Source: Hyphomicrobiales bacterium (lineage in GTDB: Bacteria; Pseudomonadota; Alphaproteobacteria; Rhizobiales; Beijerinckiaceae). From it: a stretch of DNA of 47,937 bases. Every line of letters starts with the position of its first letter. Position 1 is the stretch's first letter. A program made the translations under genes and the position numbers. The notes beneath the pieces were generated by a model that was not told the origin of the DNA, ran no database searches, and saw only the letters and a list, made by a program, of their open reading frames with translations. This document shows, piece after piece, positions 29,173-37,487 of this stretch. The stretch lies in contig JAFAHO010000146.1 of the NCBI GenBank assembly GCA_019237205.1, positions 1 to 47,937 on the forward strand, in the 5' to 3' direction.

Positions 29173-30411
29173 GTGAACAAAGCCGTTGAAATCCCCGAAT
29201 CCGTCGGAATGAGCGCGCGACGCGTGGAGCGGGTCAAGCCCGCGATGCAGGCTTACATCGACCGCGGCGTATATGCAGGAATATCCACGCTGATCGCACG
29301 GCGCGGCAAAATCGTGCACTCGGGGCAGTTCGGCTGGCGCGACAACGAAGCGCAGACGCCGATGTCGACCGACACGATATTTCGGCTCTATTCGATGACC
29401 AAGCCGATCGTGTGCGTTGCGATGATGACGCTGCTCGAGGAGGCGCGCTGCACGCTCTTCGATCCGCTGGCAAAATACATTCCGGCGTTTGCGGGCGTGA
29501 AGGTGCGTGAGGCCGACGGCAGCCTCGTCAATCCAGCGCGTCCCATCCTCCTGCGCGACCTGATGGCCCACACCAGCGGCCTGACCTACCATTTCGTCGA
29601 CGAAACCGAGGTTGGGAAAATGTATCTGGGGGCGAAGCTTCTGGACGCCCTGTGTCCGCTTGAAGCGGCGATCGACGATCTGGCGCGGTTTCCGCTCGCG
29701 TTCCAGCCGGGGACGCGTTGGCGCTACAGCGTCGGCATCGACGTCGTCGCGCGCGTTATCGAAGTGATCTCCGGCCGGCCGCTCGGGTCTCTCTTGCGCG
29801 AACGACTGTTCGAACCGCTCGCTATGGTCGATACGGCCTACGGCGTCCCGCCGGAGAAAAGAAATCGCGTGGCCGCGATGTACGGCCGGCCCGACGTGAT
29901 CGCTCCTGGCCCGACCGTGAGCAGCGAACTAGAGGCCTGGGCCAAGGGGGTCAATGATCGCCTCGACGTTTCGAAGTCTTACCCTGTCGATTCGCCCGAT
30001 GTCTTCATGCGTGGCGGTCATGGCCTGTTTGGCACGATCGGCGATTACTATCGGTTCGCCCAGATGCTGGCGAATGGCGGGCAGCTGGACGGGACGAGGA
30101 TTCTCGGACGCAAGACGCTGGCCCTCATGCACGCCAATCACATTCCCGCGGCGCTTCTCCCGCTCGACATCGGCGGGTTGCCCCTGCCCGGCTACGGCTT
30201 CGGCCTCGGCTCGCGCGTCGCGCTCGACGTGGCGCAGACCGGGGCTCCGGGCTCGGTCGGCGAGTTTGGTTGGTCTGGGGCGGCGAAGACCCATTATTGG
30301 GTCGATCCGCAGGAAGAACTGGTCGGGCTCTTCATGACCCAATCGATGATGAGCTTCGACTTGCCCGAACTCGAACTGCGGGCGCTCGCCTATCAGGCGA
30401 TAGAAGACTAA
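29173..30411 (+). CDS. family VIII esterase / class C beta-lactamase-like serine hydrolase
   Basis: A 412-residue serine hydrolase of the beta-lactamase fold. The nucleophile motif S-x-x-K is S74-M-T-K77 in FRLYSMTKPIVC, and the second motif tyrosine is Y185 in RWRYSVGIDVV, matching EstB-type esterases more than true penicillinases. The third position is GWSGAAKTHYWVDPQ. No signal peptide is seen, so a cytoplasmic carboxylesterase is more likely than a periplasmic beta-lactamase. The start is GTG at 29173 with GGGAGGA just upstream. It is closely spaced after the radical SAM gene and probably co-transcribed. Confidence 0.87.
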   Translation: MNKAVEIPESVGMSARRVERVKPAMQAYIDRGVYAGISTLIARRGKIVHSGQFGWRDNEAQTPMSTDTIFRLYSMTKPIVCVAMMTLLEEARCTLFDPLAKYIPAFAGVKVREADGSLVNPARPILLRDLMAHTSGLTYHFVDETEVGKMYLGAKLLDALCPLEAAIDDLARFPLAFQPGTRWRYSVGIDVVARVIEVISGRPLGSLLRERLFEPLAMVDTAYGVPPEKRNRVAAMYGRPDVIAPGPTVSSELEAWAKGVNDRLDVSKSYPVDSPDVFMRGGHGLFGTIGDYYRFAQMLANGGQLDGTRILGRKTLALMHANHIPAALLPLDIGGLPLPGYGFGLGSRVALDVAQTGAPGSVGEFGWSGAAKTHYWVDPQEELVGLFMTQSMMSFDLPELELRALAYQAIED

Positions 30412-30488
30412 CGGACATAGCCGAGGTAGCTTTCGAAGGCGCGAAGGCGGACGAGCGCGAGAAGATGCCGGCGCTCCCCCTCGCGACC

Positions 30489-31313
30489 ATGGCGTGTCAG
30501 TATGCGAAGGTCCGCCAGATCACGGAGTCAGCCCTGCGCATCGCCACATGGAACGTCAATTCGGTCCGTCAGCGGATCAGCCATCTTCTCGCCTATCTGA
30601 AGGAGGCGAGCCCGGACGCGCTCTGCCTGCAGGAGATCAAGTGCCTCGACGAGCAGTTTCCGCGCCTCGAAGTCGAGGACCTGGGCTACAATGTCGAGAC
30701 GCATGGCCAGAAGGGGTTCAACGGCGTCGCCATCCTCGCCAAGCGCCCGTTCGAGGTCGCCCGCGGCCTTCCCGGCGACGACGCCGACACGCAGTCGCGC
30801 TACATCGAGGCGGTGGTCCCGACAGATGGCGGCGCGGTGCGGGTCGCCAGCATCTACCTGCCGAACGGCAATCCGCCGGACACAGAGAAATACCCCTATA
30901 AGCTCGGCTTCATGGACCGGCTCATCCGCCATGCGAAGAAGCTCATGGACTACGAGGAACCGCTCGTCCTCGCCGGCGACTTTAACGTGATCCCCGAGCC
31001 GTTCGACGCCGCGCGCCCCGAACTTTGGACCTCGGACGCGCTGTTCCTGCCACAGACCCGGGCGAAATATCGCGAACTCCTGGCGCTCGGCTTGACTGAC
31101 GCGCTCCGCGCCACCACCGACGCCGGCGGCCTCTTCACGTTCTGGGATTATCAGGCGGGGGCCTGGCAGAAGAACAACGGCATCCGCATCGACCACCTGC
31201 TCTTGTCGCCGCAGGCGACCGACCGACTCGGTTCGGTCGAGATCGACAAGGCCATGCGCGGGCGCGACAGGGCCTCAGACCACACGCCGATCCGCATTGA
31301 ACTGGCCGTATGA
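30489..31313 (+). CDS. xth: exodeoxyribonuclease III (AP endonuclease)
   Basis: A DNA-repair nuclease of the ExoIII/APE1 fold that incises at abasic sites and trims 3' ends. Core motifs are IATWNVNSVRQRI, LQEIKCLD, KGFNGVAILAK, VASIYLPNGNPP, LAGDFNVIPEP, and RIDHLLLSP with the final DRASDHTPI. The usual N-terminus begins at LRIATWN; the only ATG nearby at 30489 adds 15 residues. A CTG at 30534 has CGGAG six bases upstream and may be the real start, giving about 259 residues, closer to family length. It follows the esterase by 77 bases. Confidence 0.93.
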   Translation: MACQYAKVRQITESALRIATWNVNSVRQRISHLLAYLKEASPDALCLQEIKCLDEQFPRLEVEDLGYNVETHGQKGFNGVAILAKRPFEVARGLPGDDADTQSRYIEAVVPTDGGAVRVASIYLPNGNPPDTEKYPYKLGFMDRLIRHAKKLMDYEEPLVLAGDFNVIPEPFDAARPELWTSDALFLPQTRAKYRELLALGLTDALRATTDAGGLFTFWDYQAGAWQKNNGIRIDHLLLSPQATDRLGSVEIDKAMRGRDRASDHTPIRIELAV

Positions 31314-31361
31314 ACCGGGCGCGTTCAGCGAAAACGGTGGTCGAGTGTCTCCGGCAAGCGC

Positions 31362-31379
31362 TTTTGGACGGTTCTAAAT
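31362..31379 (+). promoter_or_regulatory. LacI-type operator half of an inverted pair (left site)
   Basis: TTTTGGACGGTTCTAAAT is the inverted partner of the sequence at 31419-31436, with 16 of 18 positions matching after reverse complementation. It lies 82 bases upstream of the LacI-family gene. The TTTGGA...TCTAAA halves are roughly symmetric around the centre, as in LacI/GalR operators. Confidence 0.6.
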
Positions 31380-31418
31380 TTTCTATTTGCAGTCGCCCCA
31401 AAATTGCTCAGCCCTCGC

Positions 31419-31436
31419 ATTTAGAACGATCCAAAA
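31419..31436 (+). promoter_or_regulatory. LacI-type operator (right site)
   Basis: ATTTAGAACGATCCAAAA contains the pseudo-palindrome TTTAGAAC-GATCCAAA with a central CG, the usual layout for LacI/GalR-family operators. It ends 24 bases before the regulator's start codon, and its centre is 57 bases from that of the left site, a spacing that could allow a repression loop or bracketing of the promoter. Autoregulation and control of the transport operon are inferred. Confidence 0.6.
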
Positions 31437-31460
31437 ACAAACGTCCGGCGAGGAAGCGTT

Positions 31461-32474
31461 TTGCGCGCCACGGTGAAGGACATCGCTCGGCACGCGGGGG
31501 TGTCGCCTGCGACGGTTTCTCTCGTTCTGAGAAAAAGCCCGCTTGTCGCCGGCGCGACCAGAGAGCGGGTCGAGTCCTCAATGGATTCCCTTGGATATAT
31601 TTATCATCGGGCGGCAGCGAATTTGCGCGCGCGGCTGACGCACACCATTGGCATCGTCATCTGCGAAATCACGAACCCGTTCTACGCCGAGTTGACGGCG
31701 GGCATCGACGAAGCCCTCGACCGCGCCGGATGGGTGGCGTTTCTGGCCAACACCGCGGAGTCGCCTGCTCGGCAGGACCGGTTCATCGTCCGGATGCGTG
31801 AGCACAGGGTCGACGGCATTTTGCTGGCTCCTGCCGAAGGCACCTCGCCGCGAACAATTGAGCAGTTGATGCGTCAGGGGGTGCCGGTGGTGCAGATATT
31901 AAGACGCGTCGGTCGCCGAAGCGCGGATCACGTAAGCGCCGACTTCCGACTCGGCATGACCTTGGCTGCTGAGCATCTGATCGGTCTCGGCCACAGGCGG
32001 ATCGCCTTCGTCGGCGGGGCGAGAAGAGTTTCACCCGCAAGGGACCGCACGCAAGCATTCCGCGACACCCTGACGCGTCATGGACTGGCCCTTGGCGCGA
32101 TCGTCAACTGTATGCCGACCCGCGAGGACGGGGCGAACGCCGTCGCCCGATTGTTTCGAGGCGGGTCGAACGAGCCCACGGCAGTCCTATGCTACAATGA
32201 CCTTTGCGCGCTTGGCGTCATGGTCGGCCTTGTCGACCGCGGTCTGACGCCCGGACGCGACGTGGCGGTCGTCGGCTTCGACGATATCCCTGAAGGCGCG
32301 ATGCACCGGCCGGCGTTGACGACCGTCGCCGTCGAGCCTCGCCGGATTGGCGAGGAAGCCGCCAATCTCTTGCTTCGCCGCGTGAAGGCCCCGGACGCCG
32401 CGCCGGAAACGATCATCCTGCCGCCGAAGCTCGTCGTTCGCGAGAGTTGCGGCGAGCGACGGATCCATCAATGA
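31461..32474 (+). CDS. LacI-family transcriptional regulator
   Basis: A 337-residue regulator with an N-terminal helix-turn-helix (VKDIARHAGVSPATVSLVLR, residues 5-24) and hinge region, followed by a periplasmic-binding-protein-like effector domain (IGIVICEITNPFYAELTAGID; AFVGGARRVSPARDR; VVGFDDIPEGAMHRPALTTV). The start is TTG at 31461 with GAGGAAG upstream; the residues before it do not fit the family. It heads a binding protein-ATPase-permease-cyclase operon and two operator-like repeats lie just upstream, so it probably represses itself and that operon until the transported compound binds. The effector is unknown. Confidence 0.92.
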   Translation: MRATVKDIARHAGVSPATVSLVLRKSPLVAGATRERVESSMDSLGYIYHRAAANLRARLTHTIGIVICEITNPFYAELTAGIDEALDRAGWVAFLANTAESPARQDRFIVRMREHRVDGILLAPAEGTSPRTIEQLMRQGVPVVQILRRVGRRSADHVSADFRLGMTLAAEHLIGLGHRRIAFVGGARRVSPARDRTQAFRDTLTRHGLALGAIVNCMPTREDGANAVARLFRGGSNEPTAVLCYNDLCALGVMVGLVDRGLTPGRDVAVVGFDDIPEGAMHRPALTTVAVEPRRIGEEAANLLLRRVKAPDAAPETIILPPKLVVRESCGERRIHQ

Positions 32475-32521
32475 ATGCTGCGCGTCGGGAAGGCGCGAAA
32501 ATGAAGAAGGGAGGAACTGCG

Positions 32522-33631
32522 ATGTCTGCAAAACTTTGTCGCTTTGCCCTGCTAGCCGGCTCGACGATCGCGTTGACCGGTTGCTTGTTGCCGGCGTTAG
32601 CCTTCGCCGATGCGGTGTCTGACGCCAAGGCGGCCGTCGCCAAATACGCCGGCCCGCAGACCACGTGGGAGGGCCCGACCAAGGGCCCGAAGCCGGAACC
32701 CGGCAAGAAGGTCGTATTTCTGTCGGGCGACGAGCAGAACGACATTTCGCATCTCTACGGCGTCTACATCAAGCAAGCGGGCGAAAAGCTCGGTTGGAAC
32801 GTCACCGTGATCGACGGCAAAGGCAGCCCGACTTCCTGGCTCGCCGGCATGAATCAGGCGATCGCGCTGAAGCCGGACGGGATCGCGCTCTTCGCCGACG
32901 CCGCCAGCCTACAGGACCCGATCAAGGCGGGCGTGGCGCAGGGCGTCAAGTTCGTCGGCCTTCACGCCGCCGGATTGCCGGGGCCGCAGCCGAACCTCAA
33001 TCTCTTCGTCAATATCCAGGAGGATCCGCGCGAAATCGGCAAAGCCGAGGCGGACTGGGCGATCGCCGATTCCGACGGAAAGGCTCATGTCGTCGTCCTC
33101 AGCCACAACGAATATGCGATCGCCAAGGTCAAATCGACAGCGACCAAGGACGAGGTCGAGAAATGCCCTGGCTGCAAGGTGCTGGACTACGTCAACTCGC
33201 CCGCATCGGAAGCCGCGCAGCGTCAGCCGCAGCTGACCACGAGCTGGGTCCAGCGCTTCGGACTTCCCATCTACGCGACTTCGGTCGGCGACAACGACTG
33301 GGACTTCGCTGTCCCCGTCCTGCGTTCGGGAGGCGTCGATCCTGCCCAGGCGAAGCTGATCGCCGCCGACGGGAATCGCTCGGCGTATGACCGCATCCGC
33401 AAGGGCGACCAGTATCAAACGGTTACTGTCTCGGAGCCAATCGAATTGCAGGCGTGGCAGGCGATCGACGAGTTGAACCGAGCGTTCCACAACGAGGCGC
33501 CGAGCGGATTCGTGCAGCCGCCGTTTCTGGTGACCAAAGAGAACATTCACGCGGAGGGAGGCGACCAGAACACGTTCATCCCCAGCAACAACTACAAGGA
33601 GCACTATCTCGAAATCTGGGGCGTGAAGTAG
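32522..33631 (+). CDS. ABC-transporter substrate-binding protein (sugar-binding, PBP type I)
   Basis: A 369-residue secreted binding protein. The signal region (ALLAGSTIALTGCLLPALAFA) offers both a lipobox-like LTGC and a signal-peptidase I site ALAFA, so either a lipoprotein or a soluble periplasmic form is possible. The mature part follows the ribose-binding pattern: a first strand VVFLSGDEQNDISHLYGVYIKQAG, then WLAGMNQAIALKPDGIALF and a C-terminal EPIELQAWQAIDELNRAFH. A CxxC pair (EKCPGCK) is unusual. A GGGAGG ribosome-binding site supports the 32522 start. The ligand is not known; the downstream cyclase suggests it may not be a simple sugar. Confidence 0.87.
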   Translation: MSAKLCRFALLAGSTIALTGCLLPALAFADAVSDAKAAVAKYAGPQTTWEGPTKGPKPEPGKKVVFLSGDEQNDISHLYGVYIKQAGEKLGWNVTVIDGKGSPTSWLAGMNQAIALKPDGIALFADAASLQDPIKAGVAQGVKFVGLHAAGLPGPQPNLNLFVNIQEDPREIGKAEADWAIADSDGKAHVVVLSHNEYAIAKVKSTATKDEVEKCPGCKVLDYVNSPASEAAQRQPQLTTSWVQRFGLPIYATSVGDNDWDFAVPVLRSGGVDPAQAKLIAADGNRSAYDRIRKGDQYQTVTVSEPIELQAWQAIDELNRAFHNEAPSGFVQPPFLVTKENIHAEGGDQNTFIPSNNYKEHYLEIWGVK

Positions 33632-33638
33632 CCGCAAA

Positions 33639-33653
33639 GGCCCCGGCGGGGCC
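33639..33653 (+). promoter_or_regulatory. GC-only hairpin between the binding-protein and ATPase genes
   Basis: GGCCCC and GGGGCC (33639-33644 and 33648-33653) form a 6-base stem with a 3-base loop, 7 bases after the binding-protein stop. Stems in this position are common in ABC-importer operons, where they protect the upstream message so that the binding protein is made in excess. Function is inferred from position. Confidence 0.4.
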
Positions 33654-33711
33654 AACCCCCGGGCCCTTCGGAGCTCTCCTCTTGATTGAGCCGCATACGG
33701 AGCATTCGATC

Positions 33712-35253
33712 GTGGAGCGTGTCGAACAACCCCGTTCCGACCACGGGCCGGTCCCGTTGCTCGCCATGACTGGCCTCGTCAAGCGCTTCACCGCAACGAT
33801 TGCGCTCGACCACGTCGACTTCGACGTCCGTCGCGGGGAGGTTCATGCGCTCCTCGGCCAGAACGGGGCCGGCAAGTCCACCCTCATCAAAATTCTGGCC
33901 GGCGTCTACGGCGCCGACGCAGGCCAGATACGATTCGCCGGAAGGCCTGCGCATCCGGGAACAGACGCGCTGCCGATCGCATTCATTCACCAGGACCTGG
34001 GCCTCGTCGAATGGATGACGGTGGCCGAGAACGTCGCGATTCAGACCGGGTATCCGCGCTCCCTCGGCGGCCTCATACCCTGGCGGCGCGTTCGTGACGC
34101 CGCGGCGGACGCGCTCGCCATCATGGGCAGCGATCTCGACCCGGACGCGCCCATATCGTCGCTTCCGGCCGCCGAGCGCTCGCTCGTCGCCATCGGCCGG
34201 GCGCTCGCAATCAAGTCGGACATAGTCGTTCTCGATGAACCGACCGCGGCGCTTCCCGAGGCCGACGTCGAACGATTGCTCGACACGCTCAGACGTCTTC
34301 GAGCCAACAATATTGGCGTCGTCTTTGTCACCCACCGTCTGGACGAGGTCTTCCGCATCGCCGACCGCGTCACGGTTCTGCGCGACGGACGTCGGCTCGC
34401 CACGGTCGCAACGGAGGAAACGAACGCCACGGACCTGGTTCAGATGATTGTAGGGCGCTCGATGACCGACGCATTTGTGAGACCGGCGCCGGCGTCCGAC
34501 CGCCGCACTCTCTTGGTTCAGCACCTTTCGGCTGAACATGCCGGCCCGGTTTCGTTTTCCGTCGCCGCAGGCGAAACCCTGGGCCTGGTCGGCCTCCGCG
34601 GCGCCGGTCATCACACCATCGGGCGGGCCATCTTCGGTCAGACACGGATCGCCGCGGGCCGCCTGCTGCTCGGTGGCGAGCCGATCGCACCCAGGAGTCC
34701 GGCCGAAGCCATGGCCTTGGGGATCGGCTTCGTATCGAGCCGCCGCGCCGAGGAGGGCATAGCCTCGAATCTAGCGGTGCGCGAAAATATCTACATGAAT
34801 CCGGCGGCGAGCGGCAAACGCGTGCTCGAAGTCATCCCTCGCACGGCGGAGCTTACCCAAGCTTGGGCCGCGGCGAGGCGCTTTTCCATCAAGGCGGCGA
34901 GCATGGAGGAGCCGGCGGCGACGCTTTCCGGCGGAAATCAGCAAAAGGTGATTATTGCGCGCTGGATGGAGGCGCACGTCAGGCTGCTCATTCTCGAGGA
35001 GCCGACCATTGGCGTTGACGTCGGAGCGAAGGCGGACATCTATCACCTGCTCCAGCTCTCGCTGCAGAGCGGACTGGCGGTTCTGCTGATCTCATCGGAT
35101 TTCGAAGAGGTCGAGCGCATTTGCCATCGCGCGCTGGTCTTCAGTCGGGGCCGGCTCGCGGCGGAGATTCCCCGCGAGGCCCTGACCGTCGCCGCATTGA
35201 CGGCATCCGCGTCAGGCGGGACCTCGACCGCCCGCCACGGAGAGACCCAATGA
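33712..35253 (+). CDS. sugar-type ABC transporter ATPase (tandem domains, RbsA-like)
   Basis: A 513-residue ATPase with two ABC domains. The first has Walker A GQNGAGKSTL, a degenerate signature (SLPAAERSLVAIGRAL) and Walker B IVVLDEPTAAL. The second has a degenerate Walker A (GLRGAGHHTIG), the intact signature LSGGNQQKVIIARWM and Walker B LLILEEPTIGVDVG. This asymmetry is normal for RbsA/MglA proteins. The start is taken as GTG at 33712 with CGGAG nine bases upstream; an ATG at 33766 would cut into the first beta strand (PLLAMTGLVKRF), and a TTG at 33682 is also possible. It overlaps the permease start by four bases. Confidence 0.92.
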   Translation: MERVEQPRSDHGPVPLLAMTGLVKRFTATIALDHVDFDVRRGEVHALLGQNGAGKSTLIKILAGVYGADAGQIRFAGRPAHPGTDALPIAFIHQDLGLVEWMTVAENVAIQTGYPRSLGGLIPWRRVRDAAADALAIMGSDLDPDAPISSLPAAERSLVAIGRALAIKSDIVVLDEPTAALPEADVERLLDTLRRLRANNIGVVFVTHRLDEVFRIADRVTVLRDGRRLATVATEETNATDLVQMIVGRSMTDAFVRPAPASDRRTLLVQHLSAEHAGPVSFSVAAGETLGLVGLRGAGHHTIGRAIFGQTRIAAGRLLLGGEPIAPRSPAEAMALGIGFVSSRRAEEGIASNLAVRENIYMNPAASGKRVLEVIPRTAELTQAWAAARRFSIKAASMEEPAATLSGGNQQKVIIARWMEAHVRLLILEEPTIGVDVGAKADIYHLLQLSLQSGLAVLLISSDFEEVERICHRALVFSRGRLAAEIPREALTVAALTASASGGTSTARHGETQ

Positions 35254-36278
35254 GCCCTGTCGCCGGCCGCTCCTTCGGCGCCGTCCTTACGCGGGCGATT
35301 TCCGTCTGGGGACTGCTGGTGTTGTTCGCTCTGCTCGTCGTCGTCTTCTCGCTGCTGAAGCCGGATACGTTTCTTACCTACTTCAACATTCGCTCCATTC
35401 TCAGCAACAAGTCGGTGCAGCTCCTGGTCGCCCTCTCGGTGTTCATCCCGATGGTGGCGAATCAGTTCGACCTCTCGGCCGGTTTCAACGTCGGCATCTC
35501 GCAGGTGCTGGCGATCGGTCTCCAGGGCCAGGGCTGGCCGTGGTGGGCGGCCGTTTCAGCCGTGCTGCTGATGGGCGCTGCCGTCGGGCTGGCGAACGGG
35601 CTCTTGATCACCCGCGTCAAGATCGATTCTTTCATCGCCACGCTCGGAACCGGCACGATTCTCTATGGGCTCAACGCATGGTACACCGGCGGGCAGCAGG
35701 TGCTCGCCTCCCTCCCGCCCGAGTTCCTGGCGATCTCGGGCCGCATCTGGATCGTGCCTGCGCCGGCGGTCTATGCGCTTGTCGCGAGCCTGACGCTGTG
35801 GGTGGTTTTCGAATACCTTCCCCTCGGCCGGTACCTCTACGTGCTCGGCGCCAGTCCGCGGGCGGCGGAGCTCAACGGCATTTCGGCGAAGCGATACATA
35901 ACGCTGGCGTTTGTCGCCGCGGGAACGCTCGCGGCCTTCGCGGGCGTGGTGCTTCAGTCGCAGCTGCAGGTCGGCCAAAGCTCGGTCGGCCAGGAGTACC
36001 TTCTGCCGGCCTTCACCGCCGCGCTCCTCGGCGCGACGTCGATCCGTCCTGGGCGCGTCAACGTCTGGGGGACGGTGCTGGCGGTCGCGGTGCTGGCCGT
36101 GACCGTTGCAGGCCTCAACCAGCTCGGAGCGCCGTTCTTTGTCGAGCCGCTGTTCAACGGCTCGATGCTGATCCTGGCGGTGGGCCTTGCCGTGCAAGCC
36201 GCGCAACGCCGCCAACGCCAGGGGACTCAGGCCGAGAAAACGGCGGCCGCAGGGGCTGTCACGCCAGTCGTGGAATAG
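35250..36278 (+). CDS. sugar-type ABC transporter permease (RbsC-like)
   Basis: A 342-residue membrane protein with about 8-10 hydrophobic segments. The family signatures are present: NQFDLSAGFNVGISQVLAIG near residue 75, IDSFIATLGTGTILYGL, and GRYLYVLGASPRAAELNGISAKRYI, followed by EYLLPAFTAALLGATSIRPGRVN. It forms the channel for the neighbouring binding protein and ATPase. The ATG overlaps the ATPase stop (ATGA), indicating translational coupling. The cyclase gene starts 17 bases after its stop. Confidence 0.93.
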   Translation: MSPVAGRSFGAVLTRAISVWGLLVLFALLVVVFSLLKPDTFLTYFNIRSILSNKSVQLLVALSVFIPMVANQFDLSAGFNVGISQVLAIGLQGQGWPWWAAVSAVLLMGAAVGLANGLLITRVKIDSFIATLGTGTILYGLNAWYTGGQQVLASLPPEFLAISGRIWIVPAPAVYALVASLTLWVVFEYLPLGRYLYVLGASPRAAELNGISAKRYITLAFVAAGTLAAFAGVVLQSQLQVGQSSVGQEYLLPAFTAALLGATSIRPGRVNVWGTVLAVAVLAVTVAGLNQLGAPFFVEPLFNGSMLILAVGLAVQAAQRRQRQGTQAEKTAAAGAVTPVVE

Positions 36279-36295
36279 CTCGATAGGAGCGCGCG

Positions 36296-37249
36296 ATGAG
36301 CGATGAGACCGCCGATTCCGAGGGCATGAGCCCGGCGCTCGCCTCCGAGTGGTTCGAATCGCGCTGGGGACGCGAGGATCAGCGCGGGAACGGCAACCTC
36401 ATGGCCCCGCAGAAGGTGCTCGAGGCGGTCGGACTGATCAAGACGGGCGAAATTGTCAGTCTCGGCATGCCCTACGATGCGCGAATGCCGCTCGCGCCCG
36501 GGCGGGCCTATGCCCTCCGGATGCCCGGCGGCCCGACCGGAGGGCCATATGGCGGCAAGAGCAAAACGATCTGGAACGACGAATTCATCGCGACCGAAAT
36601 CGGACAGATCGGCACCCAGATGGACGCTCTCGGCCATCTCGGCTGCATGTGCGGGGCGCGAGGCGACAAGACCAAGATGCTGTTCTACAACGGCAACCGG
36701 CTGTCGGACATGTGGTCTCCATACGGTCTGAAGAAGCTCGGAATCGAGAACGCGCCGCCCTTCTTCACGCGCGGCGTCCTGTTCGACGTCCAAGGCCTGA
36801 AAGGACGCGTGCTCGACGTCGGCGAGGAGATCAGGCTCGCTGATCTGAAAGCGTGCTTAAAGCGCCAGGGCCTTGCCGAAGACATCATACGGCCAGGCGA
36901 CGCCGCGTTCGTGCGTACGGGACACGGGACGCGGTGGTACACCGAGACGAAGACCTTTTACGATGGCGCGCCGGGCATCGGTCTCGGATGCGCGCGCTGG
37001 TTTTCCAGCCTTGAGGTTTGCATCGTCGGCGCCGACAACTTCGCCGTCGAGGTCGTGCCGCCGGTCGATCCTGAAGTCTTCCATCCATGCCACCAACACC
37101 TGATCATGGAGCACGGCATCCACCTCCAGGAAGGCATGACCTTCGAGGGACTGATCGAGCGCGAGGCTTGGGTTTTCGCCTATGTTTTCGCTCCCTTGCC
37201 GATTGTCGGCGCCACGGGGTCGCCGGGCAACCCGATCGCGGTGTTGTGA
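36296..37249 (+). CDS. cyclase-family (kynurenine-formamidase-like) hydrolase
   Basis: A 317-residue protein of the cyclase family, a metal-dependent amidohydrolase-like group that includes kynurenine formamidase and isatin hydrolase. The metal-binding region, usually H-x-G-T-H-x-D-x-P-x-H, reads IGTQMDALGHLG: Thr-Gln-Met-Asp stands where Thr-His-x-Asp is usual, and a His remains after it. GDAAFVRTGHGTRWYTE and HPCHQHLIMEHGIHLQEGM are further family stretches. AGGAG precedes the ATG. Its place as the last intact gene of the transporter operon suggests that it hydrolyses a cyclic or amide form of the imported compound; no substrate is claimed. Confidence 0.82.
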   Translation: MSDETADSEGMSPALASEWFESRWGREDQRGNGNLMAPQKVLEAVGLIKTGEIVSLGMPYDARMPLAPGRAYALRMPGGPTGGPYGGKSKTIWNDEFIATEIGQIGTQMDALGHLGCMCGARGDKTKMLFYNGNRLSDMWSPYGLKKLGIENAPPFFTRGVLFDVQGLKGRVLDVGEEIRLADLKACLKRQGLAEDIIRPGDAAFVRTGHGTRWYTETKTFYDGAPGIGLGCARWFSSLEVCIVGADNFAVEVVPPVDPEVFHPCHQHLIMEHGIHLQEGMTFEGLIEREAWVFAYVFAPLPIVGATGSPGNPIAVL

Positions 37250-37272
37250 ATGAACGATTTGGCGTTTGGTAG

Positions 37273-37401
37273 GCGATCGAGCCGACCGAAAAGGGCCTCC
37301 TTCGCGAACGGGGTCCGGGCGTCTCGACCGAGGACATCATCAGTCGGACCACCGCCAAGCTGATCCTCGAGGGCGAACCGCCGGAGATGGCGCTCAACTG
37401 A
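37273..37401 (+). pseudogene. C-terminal remnant of a CoA-transferase subunit B
   Basis: Forty-two codons read AIEPTEKGLLRERGPGVS, continuing TEDIISRTTAKLILEGEP and ending EMALN before a stop. This matches the C-terminal end of 3-oxoacid/acyl CoA-transferase subunit B, typically EPTAKGL-LRE-APGVS-EEV...A-LIV...P-M-L. The remaining ~170 residues of the subunit, and a subunit A gene, are missing, and no start codon fits. The fragment begins 23 bases after the cyclase stop, so it looks as if a deletion removed the A gene and most of the B gene from an operon that once continued with CoA activation of the cyclase product. Confidence 0.6.
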
Positions 37402-37487
37402 GACGAAGGGTTCGCCCGCGCAGAAAGTCGACTATACGCCCCGGCGCTCGCGCGGCGTTCCTGTGCCCGCGGCGTGCGACTATGAAC

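Noticed and set aside
29173-30411. Beta-lactamase resistance gene
   Set aside because: No signal peptide, and YSVG with an HYW third motif fits family VIII esterases rather than class C beta-lactamases.
30489-30533. N-terminal 15 residues of exonuclease III as functional extension
   Set aside because: The residues do not resemble family N-termini; a CTG start at 30534 with a better ribosome-binding site explains the frame as well.
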